The translations under genes were made by a program, and so were the position numbers. A stretch of 64,000 nucleotides of DNA from contig NZ_ATYW01000020.1 of the NCBI RefSeq assembly GCF_000427885.1, positions 84,817-148,816 of the forward strand. The letters are read 5' to 3'. Within the stretch, counting starts at the first letter, position 1; every line of letters begins with the position of its first letter. This DNA comes from Glycomyces tenuis DSM 44171. GTDB lineage: Bacteria > Actinomycetota > Actinomycetes > Mycobacteriales > Micromonosporaceae. A model generated the notes under the pieces. The model was not told the origin of the DNA. It did no database searches and worked only from the letters and a program-made list of their open reading frames with translations. Below are positions 48,160-56,825 of this stretch, piece by piece.

Positions 48160-48914
48160 ACGCCACGACCCAGCACGCGCCCCTGTGGTGGACGCTCGGC
48201 ATCGCCGAGTCCCGCCTGATCGCCCGCAACCGCACCGTCCTCATCACCGCCGCGGTCCTCCCGCTCCTCATCGGCTTCGCCTTGAGCCGGTCCGACGACA
48301 GGCTCCTCGCCGGCGGCGTCGGCGCCGTCGCCGCCATCCAGATGGGCTTCGTCCAGATGTTCGGCGTCTTCTTCGCCGTCACCATGACCCTCGCCTCGCG
48401 GCGCCAGCAGCGCTACCTCAAGCGCCTGCGCACCTCGCCGGCGTCCACCGCCTCGGTCGTGGCCGGGCTGGCCGCGCCCTCCGTGGCGCTCTCGCTGATG
48501 CAGACGCTGATCCTGCTGGTGTTCCTCGGCTGGCAGACCGGCACCGTGCCCTCACGCCCTGATCTGCTCGCACTGGCGTTCGTGATCGGCACGGTCCTGA
48601 ACGCCGCGCTCGGCTTCCTGACCGCCTCGTTCACCAAGAACCCCGAGGCCGCGCAGGTGACGGTGATCCCGGGGATGCTCGCGCTCATGATCGGCATCGG
48701 CTGGACGCTCATGCAGGAGCCCGGCGGGGTCGGGCTCGCCCACCTCCTCGTCCCCGCCGGGGCCGTCACCGACCTGACCCGCACGGCCTGGGACGGCACG
48801 GCCGGCCGCGGCTTCGCCGAGGCCGTCGCGCTCCCCGGCGGCGCGGCGCTGGCCGTCGCGGCGGCGGCGTGCGTCGTCGCCGTCAAGCTCTTCCGCTGGC
48901 AGCCCCGAGCCTGA
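48156..48914 (+). CDS. ABC-2 type exporter permease
   Basis: 252 residues with six predicted helices (from about 29, TVLITAAVLPLLIGFAL, to 226-245, LPGGAALAVAAAACVVAVKL) and the ABC-2 cytoplasmic segment RRQQRYLKRLRTSPAS. It works with the ATPase encoded just before it. The substrate is probably an antibiotic or lipid, judged by the divergent two-component system. Confidence 0.9.
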   Translation: MNATTQHAPLWWTLGIAESRLIARNRTVLITAAVLPLLIGFALSRSDDRLLAGGVGAVAAIQMGFVQMFGVFFAVTMTLASRRQQRYLKRLRTSPASTASVVAGLAAPSVALSLMQTLILLVFLGWQTGTVPSRPDLLALAFVIGTVLNAALGFLTASFTKNPEAAQVTVIPGMLALMIGIGWTLMQEPGGVGLAHLLVPAGAVTDLTRTAWDGTAGRGFAEAVALPGGAALAVAAAACVVAVKLFRWQPRA

Positions 48915-48941
48915 ACACCCACGTTGGAAGGAGGGACCGAC

Positions 48942-49157
48942 ATGTCCGACAGCGAATACCTCGATTCGGTGATGACCGGCCGACTGCCCTCGCGCGTCGG
49001 CACCGAAGTGGCGGTGGCCGTCCCGGTGCTCGCCGTGATAGCGGCGATCGTCTACTTCACCGGGTCCAGCCCGTTGAAGCTCGTGGTCGGCGGGGCCGCC
49101 GTCGTCTGGTTCGGTGTGCGCATCGCGATCATCGCCGCCCGCAACAGGCGGCGGTGA
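48942..49157 (+). CDS. small two-helix membrane protein
   Basis: 71 residues from an ATG preceded by a strong AAGGAGG. The first 25 residues are acidic to neutral (SDSEYLDSVMTGRLPSRVG), then two hydrophobic helices (about 28-46 and 52-67) end in ARNRRR. It follows the exporter genes by 27 bp and is probably co-transcribed. Function unknown; an exporter accessory is possible. Confidence 0.7.
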   Translation: MSDSEYLDSVMTGRLPSRVGTEVAVAVPVLAVIAAIVYFTGSSPLKLVVGGAAVVWFGVRIAIIAARNRRR

Positions 49158-49167
49158 ACCCGCCCGT

Positions 49168-49770
49168 TCACGCTCCCGGTTCGCGCACCGCCCCGCCGAC
49201 GACCGCGGCCACCGCTCTGCGGACGGCCTCGGGCTCCGGCGGGGCGCTCTGCCGGTCGGCGAAGAGCAGGTGCGCCGAGCCGATCAGCGTCGGCGCGAGC
49301 AGGTCGATCTCGGCGTCGGCCGCGATGCGGCCCAGTTCGCGTTCGGCGGTGAGGTACGAGGCGATGACGTCCACGGCCTCGGTCAGGACCGGGACGCCGG
49401 CCGGCCAGGTGCGGCGCAGCCGGCGCCGCAGCTCGTCCCGGAAGGTCACGAGGGCGACCATCGCGACGGCCACCGAGCCGAACAGGGCCGTCAGCGCGTC
49501 GGCGAGGTTGCCTGCGACGGTGCCGGTCCCGGCGGCCTCGCGCAGCGCGGCGGCCTCGGCGTCCATCCGGCCCGCGCGGTCGTGCACGAGCTCGGCGAGG
49601 AAGTCCTCGAAGTCCTCGAAGTGCCGGTGCAGGACGCCCTTGGCGACGCCCGCCTCCTCGGTGACCGCCCGGCTGGTCAGCGCGCTCGGACCGTCCCGGA
49701 GCAGGATGCGCTCGGCGGCGTCGAACAGCTGCGCGCGCGCGTCGCGAATGGCGATTCCAGTCGGTGCCAC
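49168..49770 (-). CDS. TetR family transcriptional regulator
   Basis: 200 residues from the GTG at 49770, which has GGAGGAG four bases upstream. The DNA-binding domain is clear (RAQLFDAAERILLRDGPSAL, SRAVTEEAGVAKGVLHRHFE), followed by an all-helical ligand domain. An inverted repeat 22-49 bp before its start is a likely operator. It may repress itself or the divergent antiporter/arginine deiminase genes. Confidence 0.88.
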   Translation of the reverse strand: MAPTGIAIRDARAQLFDAAERILLRDGPSALTSRAVTEEAGVAKGVLHRHFEDFEDFLAELVHDRAGRMDAEAAALREAAGTGTVAGNLADALTALFGSVAVAMVALVTFRDELRRRLRRTWPAGVPVLTEAVDVIASYLTAERELGRIAADAEIDLLAPTLIGSAHLLFADRQSAPPEPEAVRRAVAAVVGGAVREPGA

Positions 49771-49791
49771 GGGTCTCCTCCGCGATCCCAG

Positions 49792-49819
49792 ATCGATGAG
49801 CGGGCAATCGCCCATCGAT
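49792..49819. promoter_or_regulatory. probable TetR operator
   Basis: ATCGATG (49792-49798) and CATCGAT (49813-49819) form a 7-bp inverted repeat with a 14-bp spacer, 21 bp before the TetR start. Spacing and place suit a TetR dimer pair. A further stretch to 50028 holds only the promoter of the antiporter gene. Confidence 0.45.
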
Positions 49820-49964
49820 AGTGGGCGCATGACCACTCTACCTGAGCCCGGCGCCGAGCGGACCCGTCGAGCCGCGAGGCCCTCCGGCGTGGGCGCCGAA
49901 CGCGCCTGAGCCCCCCGCCGGGGGCCGCTTCGCCGAAACCGGGGAGCGCCGCCGCCTCCGGCTA

Positions 49965-49970
49965 TATAGT
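49965..49970 (+). promoter_or_regulatory. -10 box of the antiporter/arginine deiminase genes
   Basis: TATAGT, within the AT-rich CTATATAGT of an otherwise GC-rich region, lies 58 bp before the antiporter ATG. No good -35 is visible at the right distance. Confidence 0.4.
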
Positions 49971-50028
49971 CGGCCCAACGTGGACCGGCGGACACCCTGC
50001 CCGCCGGCGGGCGAGCAGCGAGGGAGCC

Positions 50029-51468
50029 ATGGCGAAGCCGGAAGTCGCAGCCGAGTCGGCTCCCGCCGCCAAGGTGGCCTTCTGGACGCTCACCGCCATG
50101 GTCGTCGGCTCCATGGTCGGCGCGGGCGTCTTCTCCCTCCCCGCCCGCTTCGCCGAGGAGACCGGCGTCGCCGGCGCGCTCATCGCCTGGGCCATCGCCG
50201 GGACCGGCATGCTCATGCTCGCGTTCGTCTTCCAGTCGCTCGCCGTGCGCCGCCCCGACCTCGACGCGGGCGTCTACGCCTACGCCAAGGCCGGCTTCGG
50301 CGAGTACCCGGGCTTCTTCGCCGCCTTCGGGTACTGGGCCAGCGCCTGCGTCGGCAACGTGACCTACTGGGTCCTCATCATGTCCACCACGGGCGCCCTG
50401 ATCCCCGCCCTCGGCGACGGCGACACGGTCCTCGCCGTGGCGGTCTCCTCGGTGGGCCTGTGGGGCTTCTTCCTGCTCATCAAGCGCGGCGTCAAGGAGG
50501 CCGCGGCGATCAACCGGATCGTCACCGTCGCCAAGGTCATCCCCATCGTCGTGTTCGTCCTGCTGGCCCTGTTCTACTTCGATCCCGGCGTCTTCGCCGA
50601 CAACTTCGGCGGGGCCGACTACGCCGGATCGCTGTTCAGCCAGGTCCGGGGCACCATGCTCGCCACGGTGTTCGTGTTCCTCGGCGTCGAGGGCGCCAGC
50701 GTCTACTCCCGGCACGCCAAGCGCCGCTCCGACGTCGGGCGCGCCACCGTCACCGGCTTCCTCAGCGTCTTCGCGGTCTTCGCCTCGGTCACGATCGTCT
50801 CCTACGGCATCATGCCGATGGACGAGATCGCCGAGCTCCGCCAGCCCTCGATGGCGGGCGTCCTCGAGGCCGCCGTCGGCACCTGGGGCACCGTGTTCGT
50901 CAGCGTCGGGCTGATCGTCTCGGTCCTCGGCGCCTACCTGGCGTGGACGCTCATGGCCGCCGAGGTCCTCTTCGTCGCCGCGAAGGACGACGACATGCCG
51001 CGGTTCCTCGGCCGCTCCAACGCCGCCGACGTGCCCGTCCCCGCCCTGGTGATGAGCACCGCCCTGTCGCAGATCGTCCTCGTGGTCACCTTCTTCTCCG
51101 AGGACGCCTTCAACTTCGCGCTCAACATGACCAGCGCCCTGACGCTCATCCCGTTCCTCCTGGCCGCCGCCTTCGCGGTCAAGGTCGCCACCGGCCGCGA
51201 CGCCGCCGCGCCCCGCGGCACCTCCGGCGAGATCGCGATCAGCGTCCTCGCCGTCGTCTACACCGCGTTCCTGCTCTACGCGGCCGGTCTGCGATACGTC
51301 CTGGTGTCGCTGATCGTCTACGCCCCGGCCACCGTCCTGTTCGTCATGGCCCGCCGCGAGCAGGGCCGACGCCTGTTCAGCCCCGCCGAGGCCGTGCTGC
51401 TGGCCGTCTCGATCGCCGGCGCGGCCGTCGGCGTGGTCGCCCTGGCGGCCGGCTGGATCAGCATCTGA
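50029..51468 (+). CDS. APC family basic amino-acid antiporter (ArcD-like)
   Basis: 479 residues, 12-13 transmembrane helices. The APC start [20 protein letters not shown] and the later [20 protein letters not shown] match the arginine/ornithine (and lysine) antiporters of the APA family. It precedes an arginine deiminase gene by 31 bp, so arginine/ornithine or arginine/citrulline exchange is the most likely role. The start follows GCGAGGGAGCC. Confidence 0.87.
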   Translation: MAKPEVAAESAPAAKVAFWTLTAMVVGSMVGAGVFSLPARFAEETGVAGALIAWAIAGTGMLMLAFVFQSLAVRRPDLDAGVYAYAKAGFGEYPGFFAAFGYWASACVGNVTYWVLIMSTTGALIPALGDGDTVLAVAVSSVGLWGFFLLIKRGVKEAAAINRIVTVAKVIPIVVFVLLALFYFDPGVFADNFGGADYAGSLFSQVRGTMLATVFVFLGVEGASVYSRHAKRRSDVGRATVTGFLSVFAVFASVTIVSYGIMPMDEIAELRQPSMAGVLEAAVGTWGTVFVSVGLIVSVLGAYLAWTLMAAEVLFVAAKDDDMPRFLGRSNAADVPVPALVMSTALSQIVLVVTFFSEDAFNFALNMTSALTLIPFLLAAAFAVKVATGRDAAAPRGTSGEIAISVLAVVYTAFLLYAAGLRYVLVSLIVYAPATVLFVMARREQGRRLFSPAEAVLLAVSIAGAAVGVVALAAGWISI

Positions 51469-51499
51469 ACCGACCCACCGACAGCCGAGGAGTGCACCG

Positions 51500-52762
51500 A
51501 TGACCGCCGACCAGAAGCCGCTCTCCGCCGCCTACGGAGTCCACTCCGAGGTCGGCAGGCTCCGCAAGGTCCTGGTGTGCGCCCCCGGCCTGGCGCACCG
51601 GCGCCTGACCCCCAGCAACGCCGACAGCCTGCTGTTCGACGACGTCATGTGGGTGGAGAACGCCCAGAAGGACCACGCCGAGTTCGTCGAGCTGCTCCGC
51701 GCCCGCGGCGTCGAGGTCGTCGAGCTCCACGACGTCCTCGAGCGGACGGTGGCGATCCCCGAGGCCCGCGACTGGCTGCTCGACCGCAAGATCGTGCCGG
51801 GCCAGGTCGGCCTCGGCCTGGTCGACGCCACCCGCTCCTATCTGGAGTCGCTGCCGCCGCGGCGGCTCGCCGAGTACCTCATCGGCGGCCTCGCCGCCGC
51901 CGACCTCCCCGAGGACCTGCGGCCCGGCTACATCGCGCTCGTCCGCGAGTCGACCGGCACCCGCGAGTACCTCATGCCGCCCCTGCCGAACACGCTCTAC
52001 ACCCGCGACACCACGTGCTGGCTCTACGGCGGCGTCACGCTCAACCCGCTGTACTGGCCCGCGCGCCACGACGAGACGCTGCTGATGAAGGCGGTCTACC
52101 GCTTCCACCCCGACTTCGCCGGCGCCACCGTCTGGTGGGGCGACCCGGAAGTCGACTGGGGGCAGGCCACCTTCGAAGGCGGCGACATCATGCCCGTCGG
52201 CGGCGGCGTCGTGCTCATGGGCATGAGCGAGCGCACCTCCCGCCACGCCATCACCCAGGTGGCGCGGGCGCTGTTCGAGCAGGGCGCCGCCGAGCGGGTG
52301 ATCGTCGCCGGCATGCCGAAGCTCCGCGCGGCGATGCACCTCGACACCGTCTTCACCTTCGCCGACCGCGAGACGGTGACGCTCTACCCGAGGATCATGG
52401 CGGACGTCCACGCCTTCACGTTGCGGCCCTCCGAGGCCGTCCCCGGCATCCACCTCACCGACCACGGCTCCGAGCGCTTCACGGACGTCGTGGCCGCCGC
52501 CCTCGGCCTGCGCGGGCTGCGGGTGATCGAGACCGGCGGCGACCTCTACGCCTCCGAACGCCAGCAGTGGGACTCGGGCAACAACGCCGTCGCGATCGAA
52601 CCGGGCGTCGTGGTGACCTACGACCGCAACACCCAGACGAACGCGCTGCTGCGGCGGGCCGGGATCGAGGTCCTCACCATCGTCGGCGCCGAACTGGGCC
52701 GCGGCCGCGGCGGCGGGCACTGCATGACCTGCCCGATCGTCCGCGACCCCGTCGAGTACTGA
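51500..52762 (+). CDS. arcA: arginine deiminase
   Basis: 420 residues, full length. The active-site blocks are present: [32 protein letters not shown] and [10 protein letters not shown], with the catalytic Cys408. It turns arginine into citrulline and ammonia. No ornithine carbamoyltransferase (arcB) or carbamate kinase (arcC) gene is in the window, so the classical ATP-yielding pathway is not shown; ammonia release or acid resistance with an ArcD-like exchanger is possible. It ends 10 bp from the convergent MFS gene. Confidence 0.93.
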   Translation: MTADQKPLSAAYGVHSEVGRLRKVLVCAPGLAHRRLTPSNADSLLFDDVMWVENAQKDHAEFVELLRARGVEVVELHDVLERTVAIPEARDWLLDRKIVPGQVGLGLVDATRSYLESLPPRRLAEYLIGGLAAADLPEDLRPGYIALVRESTGTREYLMPPLPNTLYTRDTTCWLYGGVTLNPLYWPARHDETLLMKAVYRFHPDFAGATVWWGDPEVDWGQATFEGGDIMPVGGGVVLMGMSERTSRHAITQVARALFEQGAAERVIVAGMPKLRAAMHLDTVFTFADRETVTLYPRIMADVHAFTLRPSEAVPGIHLTDHGSERFTDVVAAALGLRGLRVIETGGDLYASERQQWDSGNNAVAIEPGVVVTYDRNTQTNALLRRAGIEVLTIVGAELGRGRGGGHCMTCPIVRDPVEY

Positions 52763-52772
52763 AGCCGGGCCT

Positions 52773-54053
52773 TCATAGGTCACGCTTCGGGGCGATCGCC
52801 AGGCCGATCACGGTGACCGCCAGCGCCGCCGTCGTGTACAGCGAGATCGCCGCCGAGGAGTCGAACCAGTCGAACAGGACGATCGCGATGATCGGGGCGA
52901 GGGCGCCGCCGGGTATGCCCGCGAGCTGGTAGCCCAACGAGGTGCCCGAGTAGCGGACCTTGGTCGGGAACAGCTCGGCGATGAAGGCGGCCTGCGGCCC
53001 GTACATGGCGGCGTGCGCGATGAGCGCCACCGTGACGGCGGCGATGACGGCCCCCGTCCTCCCTGTGTCCAGCAGCGGGAAGAACACCCACGCCCACACC
53101 GCGGCCGTGACGGCCCCGGCGACGGCGATGCCCTTGCGTCCGAAGGTATCCGACAGGCGCCCGAACCACGGGACGAGGACGAGCTGGACCGCCGAGCCGA
53201 CCACGACCGCCACCAGGCCGACGCCGTCCTCGTCGCCCAGATGCGTCAGCAGGTGGAGCGTGAAGATGTAGAAGGCCACGTCGACGCCGATGCGGGCGCA
53301 GAACGAGGCGGTCAGGGCCCGCCGGTGGGTCCGGAACACCTCGGAGAGCGGGTTCTCGGGGCGCTCCCTCTGGTGCGTGAACATCGGCGATTCGGCGATG
53401 TTGCGCCTGATCCACAGGCCCACCAGGGCGAGCGCGGCCGAGACGAGGAACGGCAGCCGCCAGCCCCAGGTCGCGAACGCCTCGTCCGAGAGCACCAGGC
53501 CCGTGAACGCGAGCACGCCGACGGCGGCGATGTTCCCCGCGGGCACGCCGAACTGGACCCAGGCCGCCGCCAGGCCCCAGTGCCGCCGCGAGGAGTGCTC
53601 CATCGACAGCAGCACCGCGCCGCCCCACTCGCCGCCGAGGCTCAGGCCCTGCACGAACCGCAGGACCACCAGCAGCACCGGCGCCGCGGTGCCGATGGAG
53701 GCGTGGGTGGGCAGGATGCCGATGAGGAAGGTCGACATGCCCATGACCAGGAGCGTGACGGCCAGGACGTTGCGGCGCCCCACCCGGTCGCCGAGGTAGC
53801 CGAAGGCGATGCCGCCGATGGGGCGGGCGATGAAGCCGACCCCGTAGGTGGCGAAGGCCAGCAGCGTGCCGGTGGCCGGATCGGAGCCGGGGAAGAACAG
53901 CGGCCGGAACACCAGCGCGGCGGCGGTGCCGTAGAGGAAGAAGTCGTACCACTCCAGGGAGGTCCCGAGCGCGCAGGCGCCGATGATCTCGCGCGGCGTC
54001 CGCTTCCGCGGGGGAGCGGCGGCGGTGGCGGCCGCGGCGGCGGCGGTGCTCAT
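52773..54053 (-). CDS. MFS transporter, metabolite:H+ symporter family
   Basis: 426 residues, 12 predicted helices. LEWYDFFLYGTAAALVF and GYLGDRVGRRNVL are typical of the MHS group (ProP, ShiA, citrate/ketoglutarate carriers), with VQGLSLGGEWGGAVLLSMEH in the third helix region. Its start overlaps the GlnH-like gene stop (ATGA), so it belongs to the PknG operon. A dicarboxylate or amino-acid-related substrate would fit that module (inference). Confidence 0.87.
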   Translation of the reverse strand: MSTAAAAAATAAAPPRKRTPREIIGACALGTSLEWYDFFLYGTAAALVFRPLFFPGSDPATGTLLAFATYGVGFIARPIGGIAFGYLGDRVGRRNVLAVTLLVMGMSTFLIGILPTHASIGTAAPVLLVVLRFVQGLSLGGEWGGAVLLSMEHSSRRHWGLAAAWVQFGVPAGNIAAVGVLAFTGLVLSDEAFATWGWRLPFLVSAALALVGLWIRRNIAESPMFTHQRERPENPLSEVFRTHRRALTASFCARIGVDVAFYIFTLHLLTHLGDEDGVGLVAVVVGSAVQLVLVPWFGRLSDTFGRKGIAVAGAVTAAVWAWVFFPLLDTGRTGAVIAAVTVALIAHAAMYGPQAAFIAELFPTKVRYSGTSLGYQLAGIPGGALAPIIAIVLFDWFDSSAAISLYTTAALAVTVIGLAIAPKRDL

Positions 54054-54898
54054 TCGCACCCCTCGAACTGCGGTATGGGGAACCGCGAGAGGTCGCCCAG
54101 GACCGTCCCGGCGAACCACTGCTCGAGGAGCAGCTCGGCGGTGCTGGCCGACCCGTCGGGGCCGTCCTGGTACATCTCGGTGATGGCGCGGTTGACGGCT
54201 TCGCACCCGGCGGTGTCGCCGGGCCGCATGCCGACGCCGATGCGCTCCTGGGAGAACCGCGCCCCGACGAGCTTCGCCTCGAAGTCGGCGTCCAGCGCCA
54301 GGCCCGCGAGGCCGAGCTCGTCGGTGGCGATCGCGTCGACCTCGCCGCTGCCGACCAGCCCCATGCACTCCTCGTAGCTCTCGACGCTCCGGATGACCGC
54401 GTCGACGCCGTGCTCCTCGGTGAGGCGGTCGATCGCGTTGGAGCCTTCGACCTCGCAGACCGTCCCGCCCTCGAGGTCGTCGAGCGTGGCGATCTCGTCG
54501 TTGTCCGCGCGCACCAGGAGGTCGAAGTGGTCGATGACGTACGGCCCGGCGAAGGCGACGCTCTGCTTGCGCTCCTGTGTGATCGAGTAGGTCGCGATCG
54601 CGAGGTCGATCTCCCCGGACAGCAGTTTCGGCTCGCGTTCGTCGAGCTCGATCGGGACGAAGACGACGTCCTTGCCCAGCTGCTCCGCGATGTAGTTCGC
54701 CACGTCGATCTCGTAGCCGACGAACTCGCCGTCGACCTCCTCGCTGAGCAGCGTCAGGCCGTACCGCACGCCGATCCGCAGGGTGTCCTTGTCGAGGATG
54801 GACTCCTCCTCGTCGCCGCCGCAGGCCGCCAGCGGCACCATGGCCATGGCGCACAGGGCGACCAGGGCTCGTCGGATCATGCTCCACCGTCCTCTCAT
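54050..54898 (-). CDS. glnH: GlnH-like amino-acid-binding lipoprotein
   Basis: 282 residues from the ATG at 54898, which overlaps the GlnX-like stop (ATGA); an ATG at 54880 is a fair alternative with a better signal peptide. Lipobox LAAC, Cys26. The mature part is a family 3 solute-binding protein (LRIGVRYGLTLLSEEVDGEFVG; DLAIATYSITQERKQSVAFAGP). No ABC permease is linked. In mycobacteria GlnH binds Asp/Glu/Asn and signals through GlnX to PknG rather than feeding a transporter; this order supports the same job. Confidence 0.85.
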   Translation of the reverse strand: MRGRWSMIRRALVALCAMAMVPLAACGGDEEESILDKDTLRIGVRYGLTLLSEEVDGEFVGYEIDVANYIAEQLGKDVVFVPIELDEREPKLLSGEIDLAIATYSITQERKQSVAFAGPYVIDHFDLLVRADNDEIATLDDLEGGTVCEVEGSNAIDRLTEEHGVDAVIRSVESYEECMGLVGSGEVDAIATDELGLAGLALDADFEAKLVGARFSQERIGVGMRPGDTAGCEAVNRAITEMYQDGPDGSASTAELLLEQWFAGTVLGDLSRFPIPQFEGCE

Positions 54899-56289
54899 CG
54901 GTACTCCCTCAGCCGCGGCGCGATGCCGCTGAAGGTGAACACGCCCAGCGAGACCATCGCGGCCACGAGCAGGAACGCGAACCCGGCTATGGCGTCCTCG
55001 CCCGCGGCGACGGCCGACTCGAAGCGTTCGAGGTGCCGGTCCGACAGCTCGTCGAGCGCGTCCTCGTACTCGGCGCGGGCGCCCTCGACCAGCGCGAGCC
55101 GCTCGGAGGGGCCGCCGCCCTCCTCGCGCATCGCGGCGTCGGCGAGGATGAGCGCGGTGTACGCCTCGACGAGACGCTCGCTCTCGCCCGAGCCGTCGAG
55201 GCCGTCGCCGACCAGTCCGGTGAGCTCCCCGCCCCGGCCGGTCTCGGCCAGGGCGTCCTGGTAGCGCGGCAGGCTCACCGCCTCGAGGTAGACCAGCTGC
55301 TGCGCCTTGTCGAAGTAGGTCTGCTCGTAGACGTCGGCCTCGCCCGCGTCGAGCAGGAACCTGACCCGGTCGGCGTGGAGGCCGTTGGAGATCGCCTGTG
55401 CCCGCTCCAGCGACAGCACCGCGTCGAAACCGTCCAGTTTGGCCTCGTCGAGCGCCTCGCGCTCGGTGTCGAGGACGGTGAGCCCGGTGAACAGGTACAG
55501 CACGGCCACGGCCGTGGCGACGACGAGCGAGGGGTTGAACACGCGCCGGAATCCGCGGGCCAGGAAGACCTGGAGGGCCACCAGGAGCGCGAGCGCGGCG
55601 ACCCCGGTGAGGGCCACCGCGACCAGTCCGGCGTCGATGCGCCCGGACGCGGCGTCGTAGGACTCGCGGACGATCGTCGCGTTCTCCAGGGTGAGGTTGT
55701 AGGCCTGGGGGAGGATCCGGCCGCTCATGAGCTCGGCGGCCTCCCGGTAGGCCTCCAGCACGTTCTCGGGCGGCCCCCCGGAGGCGTAGCCGCCGTCCCG
55801 CGCGAGCAGCAGCGCGACGGCGGCGAGCTGCTGGTACTCGCCCCACCGGGACATGACGGACTCGATGGTGCGCCGCTCGGCCTCGGCCGAGCCGGCGAGC
55901 CGGTGGGCCTCGAGCAGCGCGGCGGCGATGTCGCCGCGCCGCTGCTCGTAGCGGTCCATGGCGGCCTCGGCGCGGTCGGGGTCCGAGCCGCCGACGAGCA
56001 GCGCGGTGGCGACCTGCGAGTCGGCGTCGCTGAGCGCGTAGTACAGCTCGGTGGTGGCCACGACCTGCGGCCCTGAGGAGTGGCCGATGACCTCGAGCGC
56101 GTCCTCTGCGGCGCTGACGGCGTAGTAGAGCGCGCCGAACATGGCCGCCAGGGCCGCGACCACCGCCGTGGCCTGGGCGATCAGCGTCTGCGGCCCGCCG
56201 CTGCCGGGTTCGACGCCGAGCCGCGCCAAGGCGGCGGCGTCGCCGGCCGGCAGGCCCCGGCCCCCCGGGCGTTCGCGGAGCGCCGTCAT
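54895..56289 (-). CDS. glnX: GlnX-like membrane sensor
   Basis: 464 residues with four transmembrane helices (about 36-59, 223-246, 252-271 and 434-459). Two long extracytoplasmic helical segments lie between helices 1-2 and 3-4, in a repeated pattern (both contain ALERAQ/ELYYALSDAD-type helices and a heptad-like spacing). This is the layout of mycobacterial GlnX (Rv0412c family), which passes the GlnH signal to PknG. Weak sequence identity is expected in this family; the call rests on topology plus the neighbours. Confidence 0.7.
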   Translation of the reverse strand: MTALRERPGGRGLPAGDAAALARLGVEPGSGGPQTLIAQATAVVAALAAMFGALYYAVSAAEDALEVIGHSSGPQVVATTELYYALSDADSQVATALLVGGSDPDRAEAAMDRYEQRRGDIAAALLEAHRLAGSAEAERRTIESVMSRWGEYQQLAAVALLLARDGGYASGGPPENVLEAYREAAELMSGRILPQAYNLTLENATIVRESYDAASGRIDAGLVAVALTGVAALALLVALQVFLARGFRRVFNPSLVVATAVAVLYLFTGLTVLDTEREALDEAKLDGFDAVLSLERAQAISNGLHADRVRFLLDAGEADVYEQTYFDKAQQLVYLEAVSLPRYQDALAETGRGGELTGLVGDGLDGSGESERLVEAYTALILADAAMREEGGGPSERLALVEGARAEYEDALDELSDRHLERFESAVAAGEDAIAGFAFLLVAAMVSLGVFTFSGIAPRLREYR

Positions 56290-56825
56290 CGTCCCGCCCC
56301 GTCCTCGGCGGAGCGCTCCCGCACCGTGATCGCGGTCCAGAGGCCGATGTGGATGACCGAGTCGGGTTCGAGCCGCGTCTCGACGTTGCGTTCGAGCTTC
56401 TGCCCGTCGACGCGGGTGCCGTTGGCCGAGCCGACGTCGTGGACGGTCCAGCTGTCGCCGTCGCGTTTGAGGATCGCGTGGATCCGCCGGGAGACGCCGA
56501 GGTCGGCGGCGGGGACCTCCCCGAGGTCGATGAGCGGGCGCGGGCCCGCATCGCCCGACTCGCTCCGCCCGATGTAGACGACGTCGCGGTCCAGCGGCAC
56601 GACCCGCCTGGGCGCGTGCGGCGGGAACGGGACCGGGTCGTCCCCGCCGACGCCGTTGCCGAGCCGGTCGTAGAAGGCCCGGTCCGCCTCGATCACCGCC
56701 TCGAACAGCGTCGGCTCGGTGCTGCGGCGGGTGCGGAAGTCCGGCATCTCCACGAGCACTTCGCCGCAGACGCTGCACCTGATCGGGTTGGACGAGTCGT
56801 GGCCGTTGGGGCACCGGTGGCTCAT
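56286..56825 (-). CDS. FHA-domain protein with N-terminal zinc ribbon
   Basis: 179 residues. Cys5, His9, Cys17 and Cys20 (CPNGH and CSVC) form a small zinc knuckle. The FHA domain (about 75-170) has its phosphothreonine-binding residues: Gly86-Arg87 (YIGRSES), Ser112-Arg113 (GVSRRIHAIL) and Asn135-Gly136 (VGSANGTRVDG). Thr36 and Thr39 in RRSTEPTLFE, just before the FHA, lie where GarA/OdhI carry their PknG-phosphorylated ETT motif. It could be the kinase's substrate or docking partner. ATGA overlaps on both sides. Confidence 0.85.
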   Translation of the reverse strand: MSHRCPNGHDSSNPIRCSVCGEVLVEMPDFRTRRSTEPTLFEAVIEADRAFYDRLGNGVGGDDPVPFPPHAPRRVVPLDRDVVYIGRSESGDAGPRPLIDLGEVPAADLGVSRRIHAILKRDGDSWTVHDVGSANGTRVDGQKLERNVETRLEPDSVIHIGLWTAITVRERSAEDGAGR

